From Hyphomicrobiaceae bacterium (lineage in GTDB: Bacteria > Pseudomonadota > Alphaproteobacteria > Rhizobiales > Hyphomicrobiaceae): a stretch of 64,000 nucleotides of DNA. This document shows positions 42,634 through 49,821 of the stretch, in pieces (positions within the stretch are counted from its first letter, which is position 1; every line of letters begins with the position of its first letter). The stretch spans positions 1 through 64,000 of the forward strand of contig WBUN01000007.1 in assembly GCA_008933705.1 (NCBI GenBank). Reading direction: 5' to 3'. The notes beneath the pieces were generated by a model. It made no database searches, had not been told where the DNA came from, and saw only the letters and a program-made list of their open reading frames with translations. Made by a program: the position numbers and the translations under genes.

Positions 42634-43497
42634 ATGTCGGCGAGCCGCTCATACGACAGTCAGCAACTCGAACTCTTCCGGGCGCGCGCCGGTGACATCG
42701 CTGCCCGCGACGCGCAGGACTTGATGTCCTGGCCATTCTTCTCGCTCGCTAAAGTCCGCCGCCTCACGCCGATCGACTTCCGTTTGGGCGAAGTGTCGAT
42801 CCGGGTTGAGGCGACCGCCGAGCACGGCATGGCCACGATCTGGGACGCCGATGTTCTGATCTGGGCCGCCAGCCAGATCGTCGACGCGCGCGACCGCGGC
42901 TTGCGCACCTCGCGCCTGATGGCCGCCACACCGTATGAGATCCTCACCTTCGTCGGCCGCAGCGATTCCGGCCTGAGCTACGATCGGCTGAAGGCCGCGC
43001 TCGACCGGCTGCAATCCACCACCGTCGTCACCTCAATCCGCCAACCGTCCGAGCGGCGCCGGCATCGATTCTCGTGGATCAACGAATGGAAGGAACGTCT
43101 CGACGCGACCGGCCGGCCGCTCGGGATCGAACTGATCCTGCCGGACTGGTTCTATGCTGGCGTTCTCGACGACGCGCTGATCCTCACCATTGACCGCGCC
43201 TACTTCCACCTGACCGGCGGGCTGGAGCGCTGGCTGTATCGCCTCGTGCGCAAGCATGGCGGCCGGCAGACGCACGGCTGGAGCTTCGACCTCCCGCACC
43301 TGCATTTGAAATCCGGAAGCCTGTCGCCGCTGCGCCGTTTCCGTTTCGAGCTGCGCGCCATCGTCCAGCGCCAGCCGCTGCCCGGCTACCACCTGACGCT
43401 GATCGACGATCCCGATGGCCGGCAGCGTTTGATCTTCCGGCCTGCGGATTCCAATGGCGCCGTCACACCGCGCCGGCAGTGGGGAGGCGTGCGATGA
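42634..43497 (+). CDS. Replication initiator protein A (plasmid RepA-like)
   Basis: A 287-residue protein from MSASRSYDSQQLELF. It matches the RPA-type initiator of alphaproteobacterial plasmids and ICEs: LMSWPFFSLAKVRRLTPIDF, IWDADVLIWAASQIVDARD, YEILTFVGRSDSGLSYDRLKAALDRLQSTTVVTSIR (winged helix) and GIELILPDWFYAGVL. It should bind the iterons 36 bp downstream and allow autonomous replication of the excised circle. The usual next gene, parA, is missing. It follows rdfS by 8 bp, so excision and replication are probably coexpressed. Confidence 0.87.
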   Translation: MSASRSYDSQQLELFRARAGDIAARDAQDLMSWPFFSLAKVRRLTPIDFRLGEVSIRVEATAEHGMATIWDADVLIWAASQIVDARDRGLRTSRLMAATPYEILTFVGRSDSGLSYDRLKAALDRLQSTTVVTSIRQPSERRRHRFSWINEWKERLDATGRPLGIELILPDWFYAGVLDDALILTIDRAYFHLTGGLERWLYRLVRKHGGRQTHGWSFDLPHLHLKSGSLSPLRRFRFELRAIVQRQPLPGYHLTLIDDPDGRQRLIFRPADSNGAVTPRRQWGGVR

Positions 43498-43532
43498 GCA
43501 CATGCTCCGCCGGTGCAAAAGGTGTGGATGGA

Positions 43533-43598
43533 CCCGTACTATTGGGAACGCCGACACCCGTACTATTAGGAACGCGAGTCCCGTACTATTGGGAACGC
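43533..43598 (+). repeat. Three iterons (candidate oriV)
   Basis: CCCGTACTATTGGGAACGC at 43533-43551, the same with one change (TTAGG) at 43557-43575, and an exact copy at 43580-43598. Spacing is 24 and 23 bp, about two helical turns, as in plasmid iterons. They lie directly after repA. An AT-richer stretch and a small hairpin, AAAGTCC/GGACTTT, follow at about 43660-43677. The 292-bp gap holds no supported gene. Confidence 0.75.
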
Positions 43599-43789
43599 GC
43601 GCGTCTCTTAACCATCTGGCGCGACAAGGCGGATTTCTCCTCCTCTAACTTCCCTAACTCAAAGTCCTTCGGACTTTTGCTAACGCGGCACGCCACCTCG
43701 TGGAATTGTGGGCGCGGGACCATCGCACGTCCGATCGGTTGCGCCTGCCTTAACATCATCGTGTCGCGCTTCGTCCGAGGGGCGCGGCC

Positions 43790-44281
43790 ATGACGGCAGA
43801 CCTGCGCGCGAGCGGACCAACCGACCACACGCTGGTCGAACTGACGTGGCGCGAAAAGCGCATCGAGCACCGTATCCGCTTCGGCCACATCGTCGACGAA
43901 CAGCGTCTCGACCGCCATCGACGCATCGTCAGTTTCGTACCCGGAAGTATCTTCGCCTTTGTCCGTTGGGCGGCCAACGAGTACGGCACGATCATCTCGC
44001 GGATCGACATCGTTCGCTCTGTTGGAGGTGGCGAGCCGTATCAGACGCTGCCGTTCGTGCGCCCCGGCGGCGACATCCTGTTGCGGATCAGCGGCTGGCC
44101 GAAGGTGCAGCGCGTGCTGGACGCGATCGACGCGATCGAAGCGCTCGACATCGATCCCGCTGACGTTGCGCCAGAACACTGGCGGCATCTCAACAATCGC
44201 ATCAGCGTCAACGAACCGTTCCGCATCTACAGCCACGAGCAGCATCACGCGTGGCTGCGCCGCCGCGAGGTGCTGCGATGA
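43790..44281 (+). CDS. DUF2840 domain-containing protein
   Basis: A 163-residue protein with the DUF2840 pattern: HTLVELTWREKRIEHRIRFG, RRIVSFVPGSIFAFVRWAANEYGT and GGEPYQTLPFVRPGGDILLRI. The family occurs almost only in ICEs and conjugative plasmids of Alphaproteobacteria, always next to the TraF-type peptidase gene, as here (4-bp overlap). Function unknown. Confidence 0.88.
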   Translation: MTADLRASGPTDHTLVELTWREKRIEHRIRFGHIVDEQRLDRHRRIVSFVPGSIFAFVRWAANEYGTIISRIDIVRSVGGGEPYQTLPFVRPGGDILLRISGWPKVQRVLDAIDAIEALDIDPADVAPEHWRHLNNRISVNEPFRIYSHEQHHAWLRRREVLR

Positions 44282-44838
44282 GCGCGCGCCGCATGACGCT
44301 GCTGGCGATGCTCGCCGCCACGGCCCTGATCGTTGCCCCGGCCTGCAGCCGGCCGGACATTCGGTTCATCTGGAACGCATCCGCGAGCGTGCCGATCGGA
44401 CTCTACCGGATCGTGCCCGGCGATCATGTCGACGTCACCGATCTCGCCGTCGTCATGCCGCCCGCGGAGCTTGCGGCGTTTCTCGACGAGCGCCGCTATC
44501 TGCCGCGCGGCTTGCCGCTCATCAAGCGCGTGCTGGCGCTCGATGGCACGCGAGTCTGCCGGCGCGGCAGCGCCATCATCGCCTATGACGGAATTTACGG
44601 ACAGGCGCTCGCGCGCGATGGGCGCGGGCGTCCGCTGCCCGACTGGCAAGGCTGCCGCACGCTTCATGGCGGCGAAGCCTTTTTCATGAATTGGGACAGC
44701 CCCGACAGCTTCGACAGCCGTTATTTCGGGCCGCTTCCCGTCACCACCATCGTCGGTCGCGCCATTCCTGTCTGGACCACCGACGCCACCAATCCGGCCG
44801 CGGAATCCGTCCGCGCGCCGGTCAGCCGCGAGCCGTGA
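44278..44838 (+). CDS. TraF-type S26 signal peptidase
   Basis: A 186-residue protein with an N-terminal membrane/signal segment (about 6-25, LAMLAATALIVAPAC) and an S26 peptidase domain. The nucleophile Ser lies in NASASVPIGLYR (about residue 42) and the general-base Lys in LPLIKRVLALDGTRVC (about residue 83). TraF peptidases mature the conjugative pilin (TrbC), which is striking because no trbC is in the window. The start overlaps the DUF2840 stop (ATGA). The TenA and TraG genes lie further down the same strand. Confidence 0.87.
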   Translation: MSARRMTLLAMLAATALIVAPACSRPDIRFIWNASASVPIGLYRIVPGDHVDVTDLAVVMPPAELAAFLDERRYLPRGLPLIKRVLALDGTRVCRRGSAIIAYDGIYGQALARDGRGRPLPDWQGCRTLHGGEAFFMNWDSPDSFDSRYFGPLPVTTIVGRAIPVWTTDATNPAAESVRAPVSREP

Positions 44839-44873
44839 CGGCTCGCATCTCAAACGAGATGAGGATCATCGCA

Positions 44874-45200
44874 ATGACGCAGATTGGAACGTTCACCCGC
44901 AAGGAAGATGGCTTCTTCGGCCGCGTACGCACACTCGTTTTCGACGCCGAGGTGTCCATTCTCCCGATCGATGAATCCGACACCGAGAATGCGCCAAACC
45001 ATCGCGTCTTCTGTAACGGCATGGAGGTTGGCGCGGCCTGGGATCGCACCGGCGACCGTGCCGGTGCGTACCTCTCCGTAACCATCGACGATCCGATCTT
45101 GAACCAACCCATCCGCGCTCGCCTGTTTGAGTCCGACATCAAGAAAGATGTGTGGAACCTGCTCTGGACGCGGCGGAAGAAACAGGAAGGCGAGGGGTGA
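44874..45200 (+). CDS. DUF736 family protein (second copy)
   Basis: 108 residues from MTQIGTFTRKEDGF; an ATG at 44859 would add five. It carries the DUF736 blocks IGTFTRKEDGFFGRVRTLVF, PNHRVFCNGMEVGAAWDRT and YLSVTIDDPILNQPIRARLF. It is diverged from the copy at 38416, arguing for an old duplication or separate acquisition. It sits between TraF and the transglycosylase, as in related ICEs. Function unknown. Confidence 0.85.
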   Translation: MTQIGTFTRKEDGFFGRVRTLVFDAEVSILPIDESDTENAPNHRVFCNGMEVGAAWDRTGDRAGAYLSVTIDDPILNQPIRARLFESDIKKDVWNLLWTRRKKQEGEG

Positions 45201-45205
45201 CGGCC

Positions 45206-46210
45206 ATGTGGTGCCGGCGCTCGCGCGACCGTTCTTCTGCAATCCCCTTGATCGATCGAGCGCCGATCAATCCCCTCGACCCGATCGCTCACAGCGCGGC
45301 CGTCGCGCGCAGCGCAGGTCAAGGGCGTCGGTCAGTTTTCCGGGTGCGCGGCATGTCGTCGGACGATGCCCGTCCGGAAAACGCCAGCCGGCGGCGCAGC
45401 CTTGCCCTTGACCGAAGCGAGCACGGTGGCAGGCTGGTGGTGCATGGGGACGGCGGCTTTCGCGCCGTGCTGTCGTCGATCATGGTCATGCTGACCGCAT
45501 GTGCTGTGATCTCCTGTACGACAGCGGATGTGGTTGCGGAGTCGCCGTTTGCGTCTCCTCCGGCGCGCGTGAAGTCCGCTGCTCCATCGCGCGATCCGTG
45601 GGCGGCGCACATTGCCGAGGCCGCCAAGCGCTTCGCCATTCCCGAACGCTGGATACGCGCGGTTATCGCCGTCGAAAGCAGCGGCGATCGGACCGCGCGA
45701 TCGCCCAAGGGTGCGATGGGCCTGATGCAAATCATGCCGAAGACCTGGAACGAGTTGCGCGCGCGCTACGCACTCGGCAGCGACCCCTGGCAGCCGCGCG
45801 CCAACATTCTCGCCGGCGCGGCCTATCTGCGCCAGATGCACGATCGCTATGGCTCGATCGCCGCGATGCTCGCCGCTTATAACGCAGGTCCGAGGCGCTA
45901 TGATGCGCACCTTGCGAGCGGCCGCGCACTGCCGGCCGAGACTGTCGCTTACGTCGCGAAGATCGCGCCGATGATCGACGGCAAGGTCCCTGTGATGCGC
46001 CTGGCCGGCGTCGCCTCGCGCAAATCCTGGTCGCTTGGGCCGATCTTCGTCGGGCGATCTAGTGTCCACCATGATGGCGAGTTCGGGGCGGTCGATCGTC
46101 CTTCCGGTCGACCATCGAGCGCGCCTTCGATCGTCGATCTGTCGGCGCTCATGCCACCGTCCGATGGCCTCTTCGTGCGAAGGCTGCGCGCAGATGGAGA
46201 ACAGCGATGA
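45206..46210 (+). CDS. Conjugation-associated lytic transglycosylase (SLT)
   Basis: Up to 334 residues from the ATG at 45206; MSSDDARP at 45353 and a GTG at 45197 are alternatives. A hydrophobic segment with a lipobox-like LTAC (about 95-115) precedes the SLT goose-type domain (about 155-265): catalytic Glu in IAVESSGDRTA, GAMGLMQIMPKTW, and AAYNAGPRRYDAHL. It opens the murein layer for the conjugation channel (VirB1/TrbN-like role). The C-terminal 60 residues are not conserved. The relaxase gene follows after a repeat-rich gap. Confidence 0.85.
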   Translation: MWCRRSRDRSSAIPLIDRAPINPLDPIAHSAAVARSAGQGRRSVFRVRGMSSDDARPENASRRRSLALDRSEHGGRLVVHGDGGFRAVLSSIMVMLTACAVISCTTADVVAESPFASPPARVKSAAPSRDPWAAHIAEAAKRFAIPERWIRAVIAVESSGDRTARSPKGAMGLMQIMPKTWNELRARYALGSDPWQPRANILAGAAYLRQMHDRYGSIAAMLAAYNAGPRRYDAHLASGRALPAETVAYVAKIAPMIDGKVPVMRLAGVASRKSWSLGPIFVGRSSVHHDGEFGAVDRPSGRPSSAPSIVDLSALMPPSDGLFVRRLRADGEQR

Positions 46211-46310
46211 GCATCGAGTTTCCACGCTTCGCGGCGTGCGCAATCGTAGAGATGGCGGAGGGCAGCGGGTCAGGCCAGGCAACAACCGCGGGAAGGCAAG
46301 ATAAAAAGCC

Positions 46311-46440
46311 GCACATCGCGGCTTGGACGGTCGGTTGTTTTGGTTCTGATTTTTTCGATTTTTTGCACATCGCGGATCACCGTTGCGATGTGCGCGTCTT
46401 CCATTTCGCGAATGATTTCAGCGAATATCGCACATCGCGG
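46311..46440. promoter_or_regulatory. Candidate oriT / relaxase operator
   Basis: GCACATCGCGG occurs three times (46311-46321, 46365-46375, 46430-46440), and the middle copy pairs with GCGATGTGC (46385-46393) in a 9-bp perfect inverted repeat. An AT-rich tract (about 46340-46364) lies between. Its position directly before the relaxase ATG (46449) fits an origin of transfer or an operator array. The nick site cannot be assigned. Confidence 0.55.
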
Positions 46441-46448
46441 GTTCTACC

Positions 46449-48185
46449 ATGACACGCGATGACGATTTCCATGTTCGCCCAGGGCGCATCCGCTCATCGC
46501 GAGCGCAGCGCGCCTTGCCTTTTGTCGCTCAGGCGCTCGCCGCCGCGCAGAGGGCCGGCGGCCGCATCTCGCGCTCCGGCAAGATCACCGCGGGCCGCGG
46601 CCCGCATTTCGCGCGCGGCCGCGTCGCAAGCATCCGCGCCAATCGCTTCATCACCAGCCGCACGCGATTCTGCACCATCAAGGCGCTCGTGGTCCGCAAC
46701 AAGAGTCCGCGCGGTCCGCTCGCCCGTCATCTCAACTATCTCCGCCGTGATGGCGTCACCCGTGACGGCGAGCGCGCGAAGATGTTCGGCCCGGAGACCG
46801 ACGACGCCAACGTCAAGGAGTTCACCGAGCGCTGCAAGGACGACCGGCACCACTTCCGCTTCATCGTCTCGCCCGAAGACGCGAGCGATATGGAGGATCT
46901 GAAGCGGTTCACCCGCGAACTGATGGCGCAGGCCGAAAAGGATCTCGGCACGAAACTCGAATGGGTTGCGGTCGATCACTGGAACACCGACAACCCCCAC
47001 ATCCATGTCATCGTGCGCGGCCGCGCCGATGATGGTCGCGACCTCGTGATCGACCGCGACTACATCAAGAGCGGGATGCGCGATCGTGCGCAGGATCTCA
47101 TCACCCAGGAACTTGGACCGCGCACCGATCTCGACATCAGCCGCGCGCTGAATCGTCAGGTCGAGGCCGAGCGCTGGACCCAGCTTGACCGCCAGCTTGT
47201 CCGCGACGCCAACGAGCAGGGCGTCATCGACGTGGCGCCGTCACCGGACCGGCAGCCCGACGCATACCTGACCCAGAAGGTCGGACGCCTGCGCCACCTC
47301 GAGCACCTCGGCCTCGCCGAGACCATCGGCTCCGGTCAGTGGATCATCGCCGAAGAGGTGGAATCGACGCTGCGCGAACTCGGCCAGCGCAACGACATCA
47401 TCAAGCGGATGCACCGCGCCCTCGACGAGCAGGGCATCGCTCGCGGCGCCGCCGACTATGTCCTGGCCGGCGAGGCACATGGCGCCCCGATCATCGGCCG
47501 GCTGGTCGAACGCGGCCTCGACAACGAATTGGTTGGCACGGCCTATGCCGTGGTGGACGGCGTCGACGGCCGCACCCACTATATCAAGCTGCCAGACATG
47601 GAGGCGGCCGGCGACAGTGCGCCGGGCTCCATCGTGGAATTGCGATCCTTCGAGGACGCAAAGGGTAATCGGCGCGTGGCGTTGGCGACGCGCTCCGATC
47701 TGTCGATCGAAGCCCAGACTACGGCGAACGGTGCGACCTGGCTCGATCGCCAGTTGGTCGCCCGCGATCCGGCCGATCTCGGCGGCGGCTTTGGCCTGGA
47801 GGTGAAGCAGGCGATGGAAGCGCGCGCCGAGCACCTGGTTCAGGAAGGGATGGCGCGGCGCGACGGCGAACGCATCCTGTTCAACCGGAACCTGATCGGC
47901 ACGCTCCGGCAACGCGAACTGGACGCCCTCGGTGACAGGCTCGCGGCCGAGACCGGCGCTCCGTTCCAGAAAGCCGCCGACGGCGAATTTGTCGCCGGCA
48001 CCTATAGCCGGCGCTTCGCGCTGGCCTCCGGCCGCTTCGCCATGATCGATGATGGATTAGGCTTCAGGCTCGTGCCATGGACCCCGTCGATCGAGAAGCA
48101 CATCGGGCAGCACATCTCCGGGGTGGCCCGCGCCGACGGCGCCGTGGATTGGTCGTTTGGCCGCAAACGAGGGCTCGGGCTATGA
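46449..48185 (+). CDS. Relaxase with DUF3363 domain (RlxS-type)
   Basis: A 578-residue VirD2-like relaxase. After an Arg-rich N-terminus (about 1-75), the nuclease domain has the presumed nucleophile Tyr in LARHLNYLRRDGV (about 98), HHFRFIVSPEDASDM, and the metal-binding His triad in WVAVDHWNTDNPHIHVIVRG (about 176-195). The C-terminal half is DUF3363 (VEAERWTQLDRQL on). It nicks oriT and pilots the DNA through TraG. It matches the RlxS group of rhizobial ICEs. The C-terminus GRKRGLGL is basic, as expected for a transfer signal. Confidence 0.9.
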   Translation: MTRDDDFHVRPGRIRSSRAQRALPFVAQALAAAQRAGGRISRSGKITAGRGPHFARGRVASIRANRFITSRTRFCTIKALVVRNKSPRGPLARHLNYLRRDGVTRDGERAKMFGPETDDANVKEFTERCKDDRHHFRFIVSPEDASDMEDLKRFTRELMAQAEKDLGTKLEWVAVDHWNTDNPHIHVIVRGRADDGRDLVIDRDYIKSGMRDRAQDLITQELGPRTDLDISRALNRQVEAERWTQLDRQLVRDANEQGVIDVAPSPDRQPDAYLTQKVGRLRHLEHLGLAETIGSGQWIIAEEVESTLRELGQRNDIIKRMHRALDEQGIARGAADYVLAGEAHGAPIIGRLVERGLDNELVGTAYAVVDGVDGRTHYIKLPDMEAAGDSAPGSIVELRSFEDAKGNRRVALATRSDLSIEAQTTANGATWLDRQLVARDPADLGGGFGLEVKQAMEARAEHLVQEGMARRDGERILFNRNLIGTLRQRELDALGDRLAAETGAPFQKAADGEFVAGTYSRRFALASGRFAMIDDGLGFRLVPWTPSIEKHIGQHISGVARADGAVDWSFGRKRGLGL

Positions 48186-48238
48186 CCGATAAAGAGTCGG
48201 GGCGGGCTCAACCTTGCGTTCTGCTGGCAGATGGCTTA

Positions 48239-48256
48239 TGTAGGTACTTGCCTACA
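48239..48256. promoter_or_regulatory. Toxin-antitoxin operator palindrome
   Basis: TGTAGGTACTTGCCTACA has 6-bp inverted arms and lies 12 bp before the antitoxin GTG, the normal place for autorepression by a Phd-type antitoxin and its toxin. Confidence 0.6.
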
Positions 48257-48268
48257 AGAAGGTGCGAC

Positions 48269-48523
48269 GTGACCATTACCACACTTTCCAGCCGCGAGCT
48301 GAATCATGACGTCAGCAGCGCCAAGAAGGCCGCACAAGACGGCCCGGTCGTCATCACCGACCGGGGCAAGCCCTCCCATGTGCTGATGACCTATGACGAG
48401 TTCTGCCGCCTCAGCGGCAAGCGCCGCCGTTTGACCCAAGCCCTCGCCATGGCGGGCCTGTCGGACATCGACTTTGATCCGCCGCGTGTCGAAATCGCGC
48501 CGCGTGGGGTCGATCTGTCTTGA
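48269..48523 (+). CDS. Phd/YefM-type antitoxin
   Basis: 84 residues from a GTG start (VTITTLSSRELNHDVSSAKKAA); an ATG at 48182 would include the operator and is less likely. The N-terminal DNA-binding Phd fold (SSRELNHDVSSAKKAAQDGPVVITDRGKPSHVLMTYDEF) is intact. The C-terminal part (FDPPRVEIAP) should wrap the toxin. The stop overlaps the toxin start (TTGA), so synthesis is coupled. It probably stabilises the ICE. Confidence 0.87.
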   Translation: MTITTLSSRELNHDVSSAKKAAQDGPVVITDRGKPSHVLMTYDEFCRLSGKRRRLTQALAMAGLSDIDFDPPRVEIAPRGVDLS

Positions 48524-48942
48524 GTTATCTGCTCGACACCAACGTGGTTTCTGAACTGCGCAAAATCGGCGACGGAAAGGCCGATGCCAGGGTCGCGGCA
48601 TGGGTCGATACTGAGGACGCCGAGAGCTTCTTCATCTCGGCAATCACCATCCTTGAGTTGGAACGCGGCGTGCTCGGCATCCAGCGTCGCCACGCCGCGC
48701 AGGGCGCGCGCCTGCGCGCCTGGCTCGACAATCATGTCCGACCGGAGTTCGCCGGGCGCATCCTGCCCATTGATGACCAGATTGCGACGCGGTGCGCGCA
48801 TCTGCATATTCCCGACCGGCGCAACGAGGTCGACGCGCTGATTGCCGCGACGGCGCTTGTCCACGGCTTGACCGTGGCGACGCGCAACGTCCAGGATTTC
48901 GAGGGCACGGGCGTTGTCGTGGTCAACCCGTGGCAGGGTTGA
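48520..48942 (+). CDS. vapC: VapC-like PIN-domain ribonuclease toxin
   Basis: A 140-residue PIN protein with a TTG start that overlaps the antitoxin stop. Acidic active-site residues: YLLDTNVVSELRK (about D6), ITILELERGV (about E47), RNEVDALIAATALVHGLTVATRN (about D107) and VQDFEGTG. VapC toxins cut tRNA or rRNA. It resembles the plasmid-stability FitB/VapC group paired with Phd-type antitoxins. It is likely a maintenance module for the element. Confidence 0.9.
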   Translation: MSYLLDTNVVSELRKIGDGKADARVAAWVDTEDAESFFISAITILELERGVLGIQRRHAAQGARLRAWLDNHVRPEFAGRILPIDDQIATRCAHLHIPDRRNEVDALIAATALVHGLTVATRNVQDFEGTGVVVVNPWQG

Positions 48943-49026
48943 TCCGGTCTCACATGTCGATAATCCGGCCGGCATGTTAGCGGCCGCTGCTCAAGGACTT
49001 CTTCCTGCGAAAGTGAGAGTTGAGCG

Positions 49027-49689
49027 ATGGACGTCTTCGATCGGCTGAAAGTAGCCACACCAGACGATTGGCAGAGCTATGTCGAGCACGACTTCGTACG
49101 CCAGATGGGCGCTGGCACGCTGCCGCAGGCGGCGTTCCGAACCTATCTCGTGCAGGACTATTTGTTCCTGATCCAGTTCGCCCGCGCTTATGCGCTCGCG
49201 GCCTACAAGAGCCGCGCGCTGCCGGACATGAAAGCGGCGCAGGCGGGGATGGCGGCCATCCTCGACGAAATGGACCTGCATGTTCGGCTGTGCGGCCGAT
49301 GGGGGCTGTCACCGCAGGACATCGAGGCAGCTCCTGAGCATCAGGCGACGGTCGCCTACACCCGCTTCGTGCTGGATTGCGGCGCGGCCGGCGACCTGCT
49401 CGACTTGCATGTCGCGCTCGCCCCATGCGTCATTGGTTATGCGGAGATCGGCCGCTACCTGGCGCCAGAGGGAGTCGACGCGCTCGGCGACCATCCCTAT
49501 CGCGAATGGATCGCCGAATATGCGGGCGATGCCTATCAGGCTGTTGCGGCGAGCGCGCGACACCATCTCGATGATCTGGCCGCGCGGGCGATGACCGAAC
49601 GGCGCTTCAATGAACTCGCAGCGCTGTTCGGCAAGGCGTCGCGACTCGAAGCCGACTTCTGGCAGATGGGATTTGATGGGGGTCGCTGA
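49027..49689 (+). CDS. tenA: TenA family protein (thiaminase II-like)
   Basis: A 220-residue all-helical TenA protein. FRTYLVQDYLFLIQFARAYALAAYKS and the catalytic Cys region ALAPCVIGYAEIGRYL (about residue 136) are present, with DMKAAQAGMAAILDEMDLH between. TenA hydrolyses aminopyrimidine thiamine breakdown products to salvage HMP. It sits between the toxin-antitoxin pair and traG, all on the same strand, so it travels with the element. Why a conjugative backbone keeps it is unclear; a ThiE-like gene is on the chromosome at 16705. Confidence 0.87.
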   Translation: MDVFDRLKVATPDDWQSYVEHDFVRQMGAGTLPQAAFRTYLVQDYLFLIQFARAYALAAYKSRALPDMKAAQAGMAAILDEMDLHVRLCGRWGLSPQDIEAAPEHQATVAYTRFVLDCGAAGDLLDLHVALAPCVIGYAEIGRYLAPEGVDALGDHPYREWIAEYAGDAYQAVAASARHHLDDLAARAMTERRFNELAALFGKASRLEADFWQMGFDGGR

Positions 49690-49821
49690 TCGCTACGTCC
49701 AATGTTGACGATTTTCCGCACGCCGCAAGTCTTTTTTCGATCACCTACGCTGTTCTACGATAACTGACACAGGCGCAGTTGAAATCTCCGCACTCCTTGC
49801 TCTTCTACGGAATATTGCAAC

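Noticed and set aside
43533-43598. CRISPR-like array
   Set aside because: Only three 19-bp repeats with 4-5 bp between them and no cas genes; spacing fits plasmid iterons.
43479-43793. A 104-codon open frame across the iterons
   Set aside because: Its repeated VLLGTP/VLLGTR segments are just the iterons translated; no ribosome-binding site or family support.
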